Shown here one piece after another: positions 1 through 9,333 of a DNA stretch of 64,000 nucleotides; the first letter of the stretch is position 1; each line of letters opens with the position of its first letter. A model generated the notes under the pieces. It saw only the letters and a list, made by a program, of their open reading frames with translations. It searched no databases and was not told the DNA's origin. A program made the translations under genes and the position numbers. The stretch covers positions 1 to 64,000 of the forward strand of contig NZ_JAGGOS010000081.1 in NCBI RefSeq assembly GCF_018614205.1, read 5' to 3'. This DNA is from Streptomyces sp. ISL-36. GTDB taxonomy: Bacteria; Actinomycetota; Actinomycetes; Streptomycetales; Streptomycetaceae.

Positions 1-3000
1 CTCGCGCAGGGCCGACGGGTCGAGCCGTACGGGAACCAGCGCGCCCGCCCCGGCCGCCGGAGCGGCATCGAGCAGGGCGAGGCCTTCGGCGCCGGTCAGC
101 GGGGTGAACCCGGACCGCGCCCAGCCCGCCCGTTCCGCCGCGCCGAGACCGCCCGCCATCCCGTCCTCGGTGTCCCACAGGCCCCAGGCCAGCGAGACGC
201 CGGGCAGGCCCAGGGCCCGCCGGTGCTCGGCGAGGGCGTCCAGAACGGCGTTGGCGGCCGCGTAGTTGGCCTGACCGGCCGTACCGGCGAGTGCGCTGAC
301 CGAGGAGAACAGGACGAAGGCGGTCAGGTCGAGGTCCCGTTCCCGGGTCAGCTCGTGCAGATGGAACGCCGCGTCCGCCTTCGGCCGCAGCACCCCGTCC
401 AGTCGCTCCGGTGTCAGACTCTCGACCGTACCGTCGTCCAGCGCGCCGGCCAGATGGAACACGGCGCCGAGCGGATGCCGGGCGGACACGGAGTCCAGCA
501 CCTGGGCCAGCGCCTCGCGGTCGGCGGCGTCCACGGCCGCGAACTCGGCCGTCGCACCGGCCGCGCGCAGCTCCGCCCGCAGCTCCTCGGCCCCGTCGGC
601 CGAAGCACCGGACCGGCTGAGCAGCAGCAGGTGCCGTACGCCGTGCCGCTCCACGAGGTGCCGTACGAGCAGTCGGCCCAGCGAGCCAGTCCCACCGGTG
701 ACCAGGACCGTGCGGTCCGCGAGCCCGTCGAGAAGGGACGGCTCGGCGCCACCCTCGATGGTGTCGTCGGCGGTGTCCTCGGTGCCCTCGGTGCTCTTTT
801 CGGTGGCGTCCGCGCGTACGAGCCGGGGGGAGCGCACCACACCGTCCCGACGAAGCACGAGTTGGGGCTCCGTGCGTGCGGCGGCCGCGAGCGCGCCAAG
901 CTCCTCCAGCTCCTCCGGTTCCTCCGACTGCCCAGCGCGCGCCGAGCCCGGGCCGGAGTCGATGTCGGCCAGGACGAACCGGTCCGGATGCTCCGACTGC
1001 GCCGAACGCACCAGCCCCCACGCCGAGGCCGCCCACGGGTCGGAGACCTCGTCCCCGGCGGCCGCGGCGACCGCGCCCCGCGTGAGGAAGAGCAGTCGGG
1101 ACGCGCGGAACCGGTCCTCGGCCAGCCACGCCCGCACCTGCCCGAGGGCATGGGCGGCCGCCCCACGACCCGCCGGTACGCGGACGGCGACCAGCGGCGG
1201 AACGTCCGCGCCGACCTCGTCCACAGTGTCGACAAGGGGCACATTGCCCGCCGACTCGACCGCCGACTCGACCGCGGACTCGGCGGGCGGCGTGACCGCC
1301 TGCCAGACGACCCGGTGCAGATCGCGCCGCCGTCCGGCGGCCTCGGCGAGCCGTGCCGCGTCCACGGGCAGCAGGGCCAGCGCCTCCGCCGAGACGACGG
1401 TCCGCCCCTGCGGATCCACACCCGTCAGCCGGCCGTCCGCCCAGCGCACCCGCAGTGCGGACGCACCGGTCGCGTGCAGCTCCACGCCCGACCAGGAGAA
1501 CGGCAGCGACAGGCCGCCGTCGCCGGTCTCGGCCGCGCGGGCCACCGGAAGGTGCAGCGCCGCGTCGAGCAGCGCCGGGTGCAGGGCGAAGCCCTCCGGT
1601 TCCCGCGCCGACTCCTCCTCCCGCAGCTCCAGCTCGGCGTAGAGCTCCTCGCCCAGCCGCCAGGCGGCCCGTACGCCCCGGAAGGCCGGCCCGTAGCCGT
1701 ACCCGAGGGCGTCGAGGCCCTCGTACAGCGCGTCCGGATCCACCGGCTCGGCACCGGGCGGCGGCCAGGCCCCCGCCGGCTCGTCGGTACGACCGGCGGC
1801 GGCCGGCGTCAGCATCCCGCCGGCGTGCCGGGTCCACTCGCCGTCGGTGCCCGCGTCGGGGCCCGTTCCCTCCGCCGGCCGCGCGTGTACGGACAGGGCG
1901 CGCGCTCCCCGGTCGTCGGGTGCAGCGACCGCGAGTTGGAGCTGTACGGGCCGGTCACCGGTGAGGACGAGCGGGGCCTCAAGGGTCAGTTCCGCGACGC
2001 GCGGAGTGCCCGCCTGCTCACCGGCCACCAGTGCCAGGTCCAGGAACGCGGTGCCGGGTACGAGGACCTGGCCCGCGATCCGGTGATCCGCGAGCCAGGG
2101 CTGGGCGGCGGCCGACAGCTCCCCCGACAGGACGAGGGAGCCGTCCGCCGCCAGTTCGATCCGGGAGCCCAGGAAGGCGTGGGTGACGGTCGGCAGCCCC
2201 TGAAGCCGGGCGGGCCCGAGGGGCGCGCTGAGCCAGTGGCGCCGGTGCTGGAAGGGGTACGTGGGCAGGTTGTCCAGGTGCGCCTGCGGGCCCGGGTGGG
2301 GCGCGGACCAGTCGAGGTCCGCACCCTTCGCGTGGGCGGTGGCGAGCGCGGTGAGCAGGGTGTGCCGCTCCGGACGGTTGCGGCGAAGGAGCGGAACGGC
2401 TCCCGGGGTGGCCGCGCTGAGGGCGGCGTCGGGGCCCACCTCGACGGTGAGGGCCGTGGACAGACCCCGCAGGGTCTCGACGGCCTGGTGGTAGCGGACG
2501 GTTTCGCGGATGTGGCGGGTCCAGTAGTCGGGTGAGGTGAGTTCCTCGGTGGTCGCGAGGGTGCCGGTGAGGGTGGAGATGATCGGGATCTTGGGTGGGT
2601 GGAAGGTGAGTCCGTCTGCGATGGTCCGGAAGGTGTCGAGGATCGGGTCCATGTGGGGGGAGTGGAAGGCGTGGCTGACGGTGAGCCCTCGGGTGCGCCG
2701 GCCCTGGGCCGCGAAGTGGTCGGCGACGCGTTGGACTTCGTCCTCGTCTCCCGAGACGACCACGGAGGTGGGTCCGTTGACGGCGGCGAGTGCCACCCGC
2801 TCGCCGAGCAGCGGCAGCACCTCGTCCTCGGTCGCCTCGACGGCCGTCATGGCGCCGCCGGTGGGGAGTTCACCCATCAGCCGGCCGCGCGCCGCCACCA
2901 GCTGGGCCGCGTCGTCGAGGGAGAGGACTCCGGCGATGTGCGCGGCGGTGAATTCGCCGATGGAGTGCCCGATGAGCTGGTCGGGGGTGATGCCCCACGC

Positions 3001-6000
3001 CGTGAGGAGTCGGTAGAGCGCGGTTTCGAGGGCGAAGAGGGCGGGCTGGGTGTACTGCGTGAGGTGGAGAAGGGCCCCGTCATTGTTCTCGTCCCCGCCC
3101 CCGTCCCCGTCCTCGGCGAAGACGATGTCCTTGAGCGATCGGTCGAGGTGGGGGTCGAGGGCCGCGCAGACCTGGTCGAAGGCGTCCGCGTACTCCTCGT
3201 ACGTGTCGTAGAGTTCGCGTCCCATGCCGGGTCGTTGGCTGCCCTGTCCGGTGAAGAGGAACGCGGTACGGGCCCTGCCGGTCGCCGTCCCCCGTACCAC
3301 CGACGGATGCTCATGCCCCGCCGCAAGCGCGGCGAGCCCCGCCAGAAGATCTTCCCGATCGTCCGCGAACAGCACCGCACGGTGGGCAAGGGCGGCCCGC
3401 CCCCGAGCCAGCGCACCCATCACCTGTGTCACATCAAGGGTCTGATGTTCCGTCAGGTAGGTGTGCAGTCGCTCGGCCTGCGCCGGCAGGGCCTCCGCCG
3501 TGCGCGCGGAGAGCGGCAGCAGCAGCGGACCCGCGACCGTCGCGGCCGCGACCGGCTTCGGTCCCTGTTCCAGGATCACGTGGGCGTTGGTGCCGCTGAT
3601 ACCGAAGGACGACACCGCCGCCCGCCGGGGTCGCCCGTCCTCGGCCCACTCCCGGGCCTCGGTGAGCAGCTCGACCGCGCCCACCGACCAGTCCACATGC
3701 GGGGACGGCTCGTCGACGTGCAGCGTGCGAGGCAGGACGCCGTGGCGCATCGCCTCGACCATCTTGATGACGCCGCCGACCCCGGCCGCGGCCTGTGTGT
3801 GCCCGATGTTCGACTTGAGCGAGCCCAGCCACAGCGGCCGGTCCACGGGACGGTCCTGCCCGTACGTGGCGAGCAGCGCGTCCGCTTCGATGGGATCGCC
3901 GAGCCGGGTGCCCGTGCCGTGTGCCTCGACGGCGTCCACATCGGCGCTCGTCAGCCCGGCGGTGGCCAGGGCCTGCCGGACGACCCGCTCCTGGGAGGGG
4001 CCGTTCGGGGCGGTCAGGCCGTTGCTGGCGCCGTCCTGATTGATGGCGGAGCCGCGTACGACGGCGAGGACCTGGTGCCCGTTGCGCTCGGCGTCCGACA
4101 GCCGCTCCACGAGCAGCAGCCCGACGCCCTCGGCCCAGGCGGTGCCGTCGGCCGCCGCCGAGAAGGGCTTGCACCTGCCGTCCGGAGCAAGGCCTCGCTG
4201 CCGGCTGAACTCCAGGAACATCCCCGGCGTGGGCATGATGCTGACCCCGCCGGCCAGCGCCAGGTCGCACTCGCCCTGGCGCAGTGCCTGCACGGCCAGA
4301 TGCAGGGCGACCAGCGAGGACGAGCACGCGGTGTCCACGGTCACCGCCGGTCCCTCCAGGCCGAAGGTGTAGGCCAGACGGCCCGACGCGACGCTGGCCG
4401 TGCTGCCGGTCAGGAGATAACCGTCGTAGCCCTCGGCCGCCTCGTGCAGGCGCGGCCCGTAGTCCATGTTCGTCGCACCGACGAAGACCCCGGCCCGTGC
4501 CCCGCGCAGACGGTCCGGGGCGATGCCGGCCCGCTCGAACGCCTCCCACGCGGTCTCCAGAAGGAGCCGCTGCTGCGGGTCCATAGCGGCGGCCTCACGC
4601 GGGCTGATCCCGAAGAACTCGGCGTCGAAGTCCCCGGCCCCCGCCAGGAACCCGCCTTCGCGGGCGTACGTGGTCCCCGACCGGTCCGGGTCGGGGTCGT
4701 AGAGCGCCGCCAGATCCCAGCCCCGGTCCCCGGGGAACGGTCCGATGGCGTCCCCGCCGGAGGCGACGAGCTCCCACAGCTCCTCGGGCGAGCCCACCCC
4801 GCCCGGATAGCGGCAGGCCATCCCCACGATGACGACCGGGTCGGCCTCGGCCACCGTGGGACGGGCCCCGGCAGCGGACGCGGGGTCGCCGCCGGGCCGC
4901 GTACCGGCGTTCCGCTCCTCCAGCAGCCGGACCACGGCCTCGGGCGTCGGGTGGTGGTAGATCAGCGCCGACGGCAGGGAGTGCCCGGTCGCGCTCTGGA
5001 GGCGGTCGCGCAGCTCGACCCCCGAGAGCGAGTCGAAACCGAGATCCTTGAAACTCCGGGAGGTGTCGACGGCCTCGGCCGTGACGTGACCGAGCACGAA
5101 CGCGATCTGCGTCCGCACCAGCTCGATCGGATCGGGGCCCGCGAGCGCCGGTACGACACCGGATTCCTCGGCAGCCGGAACGACCGCGGGAGCAGGGGGC
5201 GCCGTCTCCACGTCCCTGTGCGGGCCGTCCTCCAGCCAGTGGCGTTCACGCTGGAAGGCGTAGGTGGGCAGCGGCACCGCCCGGCCGCCCCGGGCCGCGA
5301 ACATGCCGGCCCAGTCCACGGCGGCACCGTTCACATGGGCTCCCGCCACGGCGGTGAGCAGGGCCGGCGCCTCCGGCCTCCCCCGCCGCAGACCCGCGAG
5401 CAGCGCCCGGCCGTGGCCGTCCGGCGTCTCCTGGAGCGTCCCGCGCGCCATCCCGGTCAGCACGGCGTCCGGCCCGAGTTCCAGGAAGACCGTCGTACCG
5501 GCGCCGTCGAGCGTCCGCACGACATCATGGAAGCGGACGGCCTCGCGGATGTGCCGGGTCCAGTAGTCGGGGGAGGTCAGCTCCTCGACGGTCGCGAATT
5601 CACCCGTCACATCGGACACAACCGGGATCTTCGGGGGGTGGAAGGTGAGTCCGTCTGCGATGGTGCGGAAGGTGTCGAGGATCGGGTCCATGTGGGGGGA
5701 GTGGAAGGCGTGGCTGACGGTGAGCCCTCGGGTGCGCCGGCCCTGGGCCGCGAAGTGGTCGGCGACGCGTTGGACTTCGTTCTCGTCTCCCGAGACGACC
5801 ACGGAGGTGGGTCCGTTGACGGCGGCGAGCGTCACCCGCTCGCCGAGCAGCGGCAGCACCTCGTTCTCGGTCGCCTCGACGGCCGTCATGGCGCCGCCGG
5901 TGGGGAGTTCACCCATCAGCCGGCCGCGCGCCGCCACGAGCTGGGCCGCGTCGTCCAGGGAGAGGACCCCCGCCACATGCGCGGCCGTCAGCTCGCCGAT

Positions 6001-7944
6001 GGAATGACCGGCCACCACGTCCGGGGTGATGCCCCAGGCGGTGAGGAGGCGGTAGAGCGCGGTTTCGAGGGCGAAGAGGGCGGGCTGGGTGTACTGCGTG
6101 AGGTGGAGAAGGGCCCCGTCATTGTTCTCGTCCCCGCCCCCGTCCCCGTCCTCGGCGAAGACGATGTTCTTAAGGGGTCGGTCGAGGTGGGGGTCGAGGG
6201 CCGCGCAGACCTGGTCGAAGGCGTTCGCGTACTCCTCGTACGTGTCGTAGAGTTCGCGTCCCATGCCGGGGCGTTGGCTGCCCTGTCCGGTGAACAGGAA
6301 CGCGGTCCGTGCCCTGCCGGTCGCCGTCCCCCGTACCACCGACGGATGCTCATGCCCCGCCGCAAGCGCGGCCGTCGCGTCGAGCAGACCGGCCCGGTCC
6401 AGCGCCACCACCACGGCCCGCTCGTCGAAGAGCGTCCGGGTCGCCGCCAAGGAGAAGGCCGTGTCCACCGCCGAGTGCGCGGTGTCCTCCTGATCCCGAT
6501 GGAGGCGTCCGGCCTGCGCGCGCAACGCCCCCGCGTCGCGCCCCGACAGCAGCCACGCCACCGGCGCGCCGCCCGCACCCGTACCCGCGCCGGTCGCACC
6601 ACCGCGGGCCACGTCACCGCCGTCTCCGGCGTCACCGGCGTCACCGGCATCGCCGGCGCCGTCACCGGCCGACACGGGAGCGGCCTCGCCCACCACCACA
6701 TGGCAGTTGGTGCCGCCCATGCCGAACGAGCTCACACCGGCGATCAGCGGCCGCTCGGGCGCCGGCCAGGGGCTGTCCGCGGTCTGGACCCGCAGCCCCA
6801 GCTCCTCCAGCGGGATGGCGGGGTTCGCCTCACGGAAGTTCAGACTCGCGGGGATGCGCCCCCGGGACACCGCGAGGGCCGTCTTCAGCAGACCCACCAG
6901 GCCGGCCGCGCCCTCCAGATGCCCCACGTTCGTCTTCGCCGAGCCCACGAGCAGCGGGCGGCCGGCGGGGCGGCCCGCGCCCAGTGCGGCGCCCAGGGCC
7001 GCTGCCTCGACGGGGTCGCCCACCGGCGTACCCGTGCCGTGCAGTTCGACGTATTGGACCGCGGCGGGGTCCGCGTCCGTGCCGGCACGCGCGTGCGCCG
7101 CCCGCAGGACGGCCTCCTGTGCGGCGCGGTCCGGCACGGTGAGTCCGTCCGAGGCCCCGTCGTTGTTGACGGCGCTGCCCAGGATCACGCAGTGCACCCG
7201 GTCGCCGTCGGCGACGGCCCGGTCGAGCGGCTTCAGGACGACGGCGACGCCACCCTCGCCCCGGACGTAGCCGTTCGCGCGGGAGTCGAAGGTGAAGCAC
7301 CGGCCGTCGGGGGACAGGGCACCGAACTTCGCGCTGTCCGCGCTGCTGCCGGGGGACAGGATCAGGTTCACCCCGCCGACCACCGCCAGGTCGGCGTCCC
7401 CGTGCCGCAGGCTCTCGCAGGCGAGATGCACCGCGACCAGGGAGGAGGACTGCGCGGCGTCGACCGTGAGACTGGGGCCGGTCAGCCCGAGGACGTACGA
7501 GAGACGGTTGGCGAGCAGCCCACGGCCGAGACCGGTGAGCGAGTGCCGGCCGGCCGCCGCCTCGCCGCGCCGGTGGTGGAGCGCCGCGTAGTCGTCCCAG
7601 ATGGCGCTCGCGTAGACCGCGGTACGGCTCCCCGCGAGCGACCCGGGCACGATCCCGGCCTCCTCCAGGGCCTCCCAGCCCAGTTCGAGCATCAGCCGCT
7701 GCTGGGGATCCATGGCGGCCGCCTCACGCGGCGCGATCCCGAAGAACGCGGCGTCGAACCGGTCGACCTCGTCGAGGAAGGCGCCCCGCGCGGGAGCCGA
7801 GGCGGACCAGCGGCCCGTCGGCGGCTCCCCCACCGCGTGCTCGCCCCGGCTGAGCAGCCGCCAGAAGGCGGCGGGGTCGGCGGCTCCCGGGAGGCGGCAG
7901 GAGAGACCGACGACGGCGATGGGTGCGGAGTGGGGGTTGGCCAT
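1..7944 (-). CDS. Modular type I polyketide synthase, loading module plus first extension module (3' end beyond window)
   Basis: The frame is open from the ATG at 7944 to base 1 (2,648 codons, no stop). Domains in order: KS about 7930-6700, AT 6330-5400, ACP 5150-4900 (GFDSL), KS 4860-3570, AT 3290-2380, DH 2200-1430, KR 1420-60. The first KS reads VDAAQSSSL, with Gln for the active Cys, so it is a decarboxylating KSQ. The second reads VDTACSSSL. Both ATs have GHSIGE and HAFH, the malonyl-CoA signature. The DH has HRIAGQVLVPG and a later HPALLDAALH, so it looks active. The KR has GGTGSLG, LDD (B-type) and NYAAAN. There is no room for an ER. Expected product of this part is an acetyl starter extended once to an enoyl unit. 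It is the first PKS protein of the line, equivalent in role to AbyB1 of abyssomicin; that equivalence is inferred from the neighbours. Confidence 0.95.
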   Translation of the reverse strand, partial: MANPHSAPIAVVGLSCRLPGAADPAAFWRLLSRGEHAVGEPPTGRWSASAPARGAFLDEVDRFDAAFFGIAPREAAAMDPQQRLMLELGWEALEEAGIVPGSLAGSRTAVYASAIWDDYAALHHRRGEAAAGRHSLTGLGRGLLANRLSYVLGLTGPSLTVDAAQSSSLVAVHLACESLRHGDADLAVVGGVNLILSPGSSADSAKFGALSPDGRCFTFDSRANGYVRGEGGVAVVLKPLDRAVADGDRVHCVILGSAVNNDGASDGLTVPDRAAQEAVLRAAHARAGTDADPAAVQYVELHGTGTPVGDPVEAAALGAALGAGRPAGRPLLVGSAKTNVGHLEGAAGLVGLLKTALAVSRGRIPASLNFREANPAIPLEELGLRVQTADSPWPAPERPLIAGVSSFGMGGTNCHVVVGEAAPVSAGDGAGDAGDAGDAGDGGDVARGGATGAGTGAGGAPVAWLLSGRDAGALRAQAGRLHRDQEDTAHSAVDTAFSLAATRTLFDERAVVVALDRAGLLDATAALAAGHEHPSVVRGTATGRARTAFLFTGQGSQRPGMGRELYDTYEEYANAFDQVCAALDPHLDRPLKNIVFAEDGDGGGDENNDGALLHLTQYTQPALFALETALYRLLTAWGITPDVVAGHSIGELTAAHVAGVLSLDDAAQLVAARGRLMGELPTGGAMTAVEATENEVLPLLGERVTLAAVNGPTSVVVSGDENEVQRVADHFAAQGRRTRGLTVSHAFHSPHMDPILDTFRTIADGLTFHPPKIPVVSDVTGEFATVEELTSPDYWTRHIREAVRFHDVVRTLDGAGTTVFLELGPDAVLTGMARGTLQETPDGHGRALLAGLRRGRPEAPALLTAVAGAHVNGAAVDWAGMFAARGGRAVPLPTYAFQRERHWLEDGPHRDVETAPPAPAVVPAAEESGVVPALAGPDPIELVRTQIAFVLGHVTAEAVDTSRSFKDLGFDSLSGVELRDRLQSATGHSLPSALIYHHPTPEAVVRLLEERNAGTRPGGDPASAAGARPTVAEADPVVIVGMACRYPGGVGSPEELWELVASGGDAIGPFPGDRGWDLAALYDPDPDRSGTTYAREGGFLAGAGDFDAEFFGISPREAAAMDPQQRLLLETAWEAFERAGIAPDRLRGARAGVFVGATNMDYGPRLHEAAEGYDGYLLTGSTASVASGRLAYTFGLEGPAVTVDTACSSSLVALHLAVQALRQGECDLALAGGVSIMPTPGMFLEFSRQRGLAPDGRCKPFSAAADGTAWAEGVGLLLVERLSDAERNGHQVLAVVRGSAINQDGASNGLTAPNGPSQERVVRQALATAGLTSADVDAVEAHGTGTRLGDPIEADALLATYGQDRPVDRPLWLGSLKSNIGHTQAAAGVGGVIKMVEAMRHGVLPRTLHVDEPSPHVDWSVGAVELLTEAREWAEDGRPRRAAVSSFGISGTNAHVILEQGPKPVAAATVAGPLLLPLSARTAEALPAQAERLHTYLTEHQTLDVTQVMGALARGRAALAHRAVLFADDREDLLAGLAALAAGHEHPSVVRGTATGRARTAFLFTGQGSQRPGMGRELYDTYEEYADAFDQVCAALDPHLDRSLKDIVFAEDGDGGGDENNDGALLHLTQYTQPALFALETALYRLLTAWGITPDQLIGHSIGEFTAAHIAGVLSLDDAAQLVAARGRLMGELPTGGAMTAVEATEDEVLPLLGERVALAAVNGPTSVVVSGDEDEVQRVADHFAAQGRRTRGLTVSHAFHSPHMDPILDTFRTIADGLTFHPPKIPIISTLTGTLATTEELTSPDYWTRHIRETVRYHQAVETLRGLSTALTVEVGPDAALSAATPGAVPLLRRNRPERHTLLTALATAHAKGADLDWSAPHPGPQAHLDNLPTYPFQHRRHWLSAPLGPARLQGLPTVTHAFLGSRIELAADGSLVLSGELSAAAQPWLADHRIAGQVLVPGTAFLDLALVAGEQAGTPRVAELTLEAPLVLTGDRPVQLQLAVAAPDDRGARALSVHARPAEGTGPDAGTDGEWTRHAGGMLTPAAAGRTDEPAGAWPPPGAEPVDPDALYEGLDALGYGYGPAFRGVRAAWRLGEELYAELELREEESAREPEGFALHPALLDAALHLPVARAAETGDGGLSLPFSWSGVELHATGASALRVRWADGRLTGVDPQGRTVVSAEALALLPVDAARLAEAAGRRRDLHRVVWQAVTPPAESAVESAVESAGNVPLVDTVDEVGADVPPLVAVRVPAGRGAAAHALGQVRAWLAEDRFRASRLLFLTRGAVAAAAGDEVSDPWAASAWGLVRSAQSEHPDRFVLADIDSGPGSARAGQSEEPEELEELGALAAAARTEPQLVLRRDGVVRSPRLVRADATEKSTEGTEDTADDTIEGGAEPSLLDGLADRTVLVTGGTGSLGRLLVRHLVERHGVRHLLLLSRSGASADGAEELRAELRAAGATAEFAAVDAADREALAQVLDSVSARHPLGAVFHLAGALDDGTVESLTPERLDGVLRPKADAAFHLHELTRERDLDLTAFVLFSSVSALAGTAGQANYAAANAVLDALAEHRRALGLPGVSLAWGLWDTEDGMAGGLGAAERAGWARSGFTPLTGAEGLALLDAAPAAGAGALVPVRLDPSALRE
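2600..3333. repeat. Near-identical AT-domain DNA repeat, copy 1 (module 1)
   Basis: This 734-bp stretch matches 5639-6372 at a constant offset of 3039 with no indels and only scattered substitutions. It spans most of the AT and the KS-AT linker, including a non-conserved acidic linker. Sequence on both sides diverges sharply, which suggests recent gene conversion or duplication of the malonyl AT. Confidence 0.9.
5639..6372. repeat. Near-identical AT-domain DNA repeat, copy 2 (loading module)
   Basis: Second copy of the 734-bp repeat (see 2600-3333), here in the loading-module AT. The copies keep the same GHSIGE and HAFH motifs and the same simple acidic insert near the AT start. Confidence 0.9.
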
Positions 7945-8023
7945 GGTCTGTCACGTACTCCCTCGTCGAGGACGAATGCGGTACCAGGCTCACCACCTGC
8001 CCTAACGGGGCTCTTTGGGCGTT

Positions 8024-9007
8024 CTAAAACCCGGCCGCCGGACCACCGCCGTGCAGCCCCGCCCGGAGGGCCCGCAGGTGCTCCGCCCCGATGTGCTGCA
8101 GCTGCTCGGGCGACACACCGCCCACGAACGCGTGGTACGCGCCGGGGAAGTTGTGCAGCTCCACCGGTACGCCGGCCTGGGCCAGCCGCGTCCCGTAGAG
8201 CAGGCCCTCGTCGCGCAGCGGGTCCAGGCCCGCCGTCGACAGGTAGGCGGCCGGCAGCCCGCTCAGATCCGCCGCCCGCGCCGGCGCCGCGGAGACAGGA
8301 AGCCGGTCCCGGTCGTGGACCGCGCCCCGGGGACCCCCGCCCCGGCCGCCCGCGCCACCGGCCCCGGCCCCGTCCCCGGCTCCGCCCGCGGTTTCACCCA
8401 GGTACAGCTGCCAGCTCTCCTCCGCCAGCCGCCGGTTCCAGACGGGGGTGTCCGTGAACGCCGCCATCGACGCGGTCGCCAGCCGGTCGTCGAGGACCGG
8501 GGTGCTCAGGTGCTGGAAACACAGCGCGGGCCCGCCGCGCTCGCGGGCGAGCAGGGTGAGCCCGGCGGCCAGGGCGCCACCGGAACTCGCCCCGGCCACC
8601 GCGACCCTGGCCGGATCGGCGCCCAGCTCGCCCGGGTGGCCCGCCGTCCACTCCAGCGCCGCCCAGCAGTCGTCGAGACCCGCCGGGTACGGATGTTCAG
8701 GGGCCAGCCGATAGGAGACCGCGACGACCACCGCCGACGCGTGCAGCGCGGCCTGCGCGGCCCCCACATGCACGGAGTCCACATTGCCCAGACAGAACCC
8801 GCCGCCGTGGATCCACAACACCGCGGGCAGTGCGGCGGGCTCGGCACGGGGCCGGTAGATCCGCACCCGTACGTCCGGACCGCCGGCCGGCCCCGGAATC
8901 ATGCGCTCCCGTACGTCGACGCCGGGTACCGGCGGCAGTTCGGCGAGGCTCAGCAGCCTGCCCCGGTGATCCGCGACCGCGTCGGCCAGACGCCCTTCGA
9001 CCGGCAT
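8024..9007 (-). CDS. HSL-type alpha/beta-hydrolase (esterase/lipase family)
   Basis: 327 aa. The start is the ATG at 9007, two bases after the ferredoxin stop; longer frames upstream are antisense extensions. The hormone-sensitive-lipase pattern is clear: oxyanion HGGG at residues 67-70, nucleophile in GASSGG (Ser141), and late DPLRDEG and AYHAF segments that supply Asp and His. Between them is a Gly/Ala/Arg-rich low-complexity loop (about nt 8320-8395) unusual for the family. It is cotranscribed with ferredoxin and P450, so it probably hydrolyses an ester on a polyketide intermediate, or balances the nearby O-acyltransferase. The substrate is not predictable and no standard step of spirotetronate assembly needs it. 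Confidence 0.8.
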   Translation of the reverse strand: MPVEGRLADAVADHRGRLLSLAELPPVPGVDVRERMIPGPAGGPDVRVRIYRPRAEPAALPAVLWIHGGGFCLGNVDSVHVGAAQAALHASAVVVAVSYRLAPEHPYPAGLDDCWAALEWTAGHPGELGADPARVAVAGASSGGALAAGLTLLARERGGPALCFQHLSTPVLDDRLATASMAAFTDTPVWNRRLAEESWQLYLGETAGGAGDGAGAGGAGGRGGGPRGAVHDRDRLPVSAAPARAADLSGLPAAYLSTAGLDPLRDEGLLYGTRLAQAGVPVELHNFPGAYHAFVGGVSPEQLQHIGAEHLRALRAGLHGGGPAAGF

Positions 9008-9009
9008 GC

Positions 9010-9204
9010 TCAGGCCTCCAGCGCGAGGGCCTGCGAGGGACACAGCGCCACGGTCTCGCGGGCGTGCGACTCCTCCTCGGGGCCGGTCACCGATGCCCGC
9101 AGGACGAGTACCGTTCCTTCCTCCGACTGGTCGAAACGGTCGGGGTCGGACAGGACGCACTGTCCCGCGCCCAGACACCGGTGGGTGTCGGCCGTGATGC
9201 GCAT
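9010..9204 (-). CDS. [3Fe-4S]-type ferredoxin, P450 redox partner
   Basis: 64 aa, the usual length of actinobacterial P450 ferredoxins. Cluster ligands are Cys10, Cys16 and Cys55 (CLGAGQC, then CP near the C-terminus). With three Cys and Gly/Ala where a fourth would be, a [3Fe-4S] cluster is expected. It lies 129 bp downstream of the P450 gene on the same strand and should pass electrons to it. An AAGGGA ribosome-binding site precedes the ATG at 9204. Abyssomicin clusters also carry a P450/ferredoxin pair (AbyV/AbyW). Confidence 0.92.
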   Translation of the reverse strand: MRITADTHRCLGAGQCVLSDPDRFDQSEEGTVLVLRASVTGPEEESHARETVALCPSQALALEA

Positions 9205-9232
9205 GTTCTCAGGTCCCTTCTGCTGTGCTAAC

Positions 9233-9288
9233 GCTGCTGTACGGGTTCTGCTGTACGGGTGCTGGTGTACGGGTGCTGCTGTGTCGGC
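9233..9288. repeat. Four tandem 14-bp repeats between P450 and ferredoxin genes
   Basis: Unit gctgctgtacgggt begins at 9233, 9247, 9261 and 9275 with a few substitutions and an exact 14-bp period. It fills nearly half of the 129-bp spacer. No coding role is visible. Confidence 0.85.
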
Positions 9289-9333
9289 GTGGGTGGGCTC
9301 ACGCTGCTGTGCTGACGGTGGCCCGCGCTCCGT

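Noticed and set aside
750..1430. Possible enoylreductase domain between DH and KR
   Set aside because: The interval holds only the KR structural subdomain and a low-complexity linker; no ER nucleotide-binding motif and too little length.
223..8457. Very long plus-strand open frames (770 and 1,952 codons) over the PKS
   Set aside because: They are GC-skew shadows: the minus strand carries continuous PKS domains with intact motifs, and the plus-strand translations show no recognisable domain.
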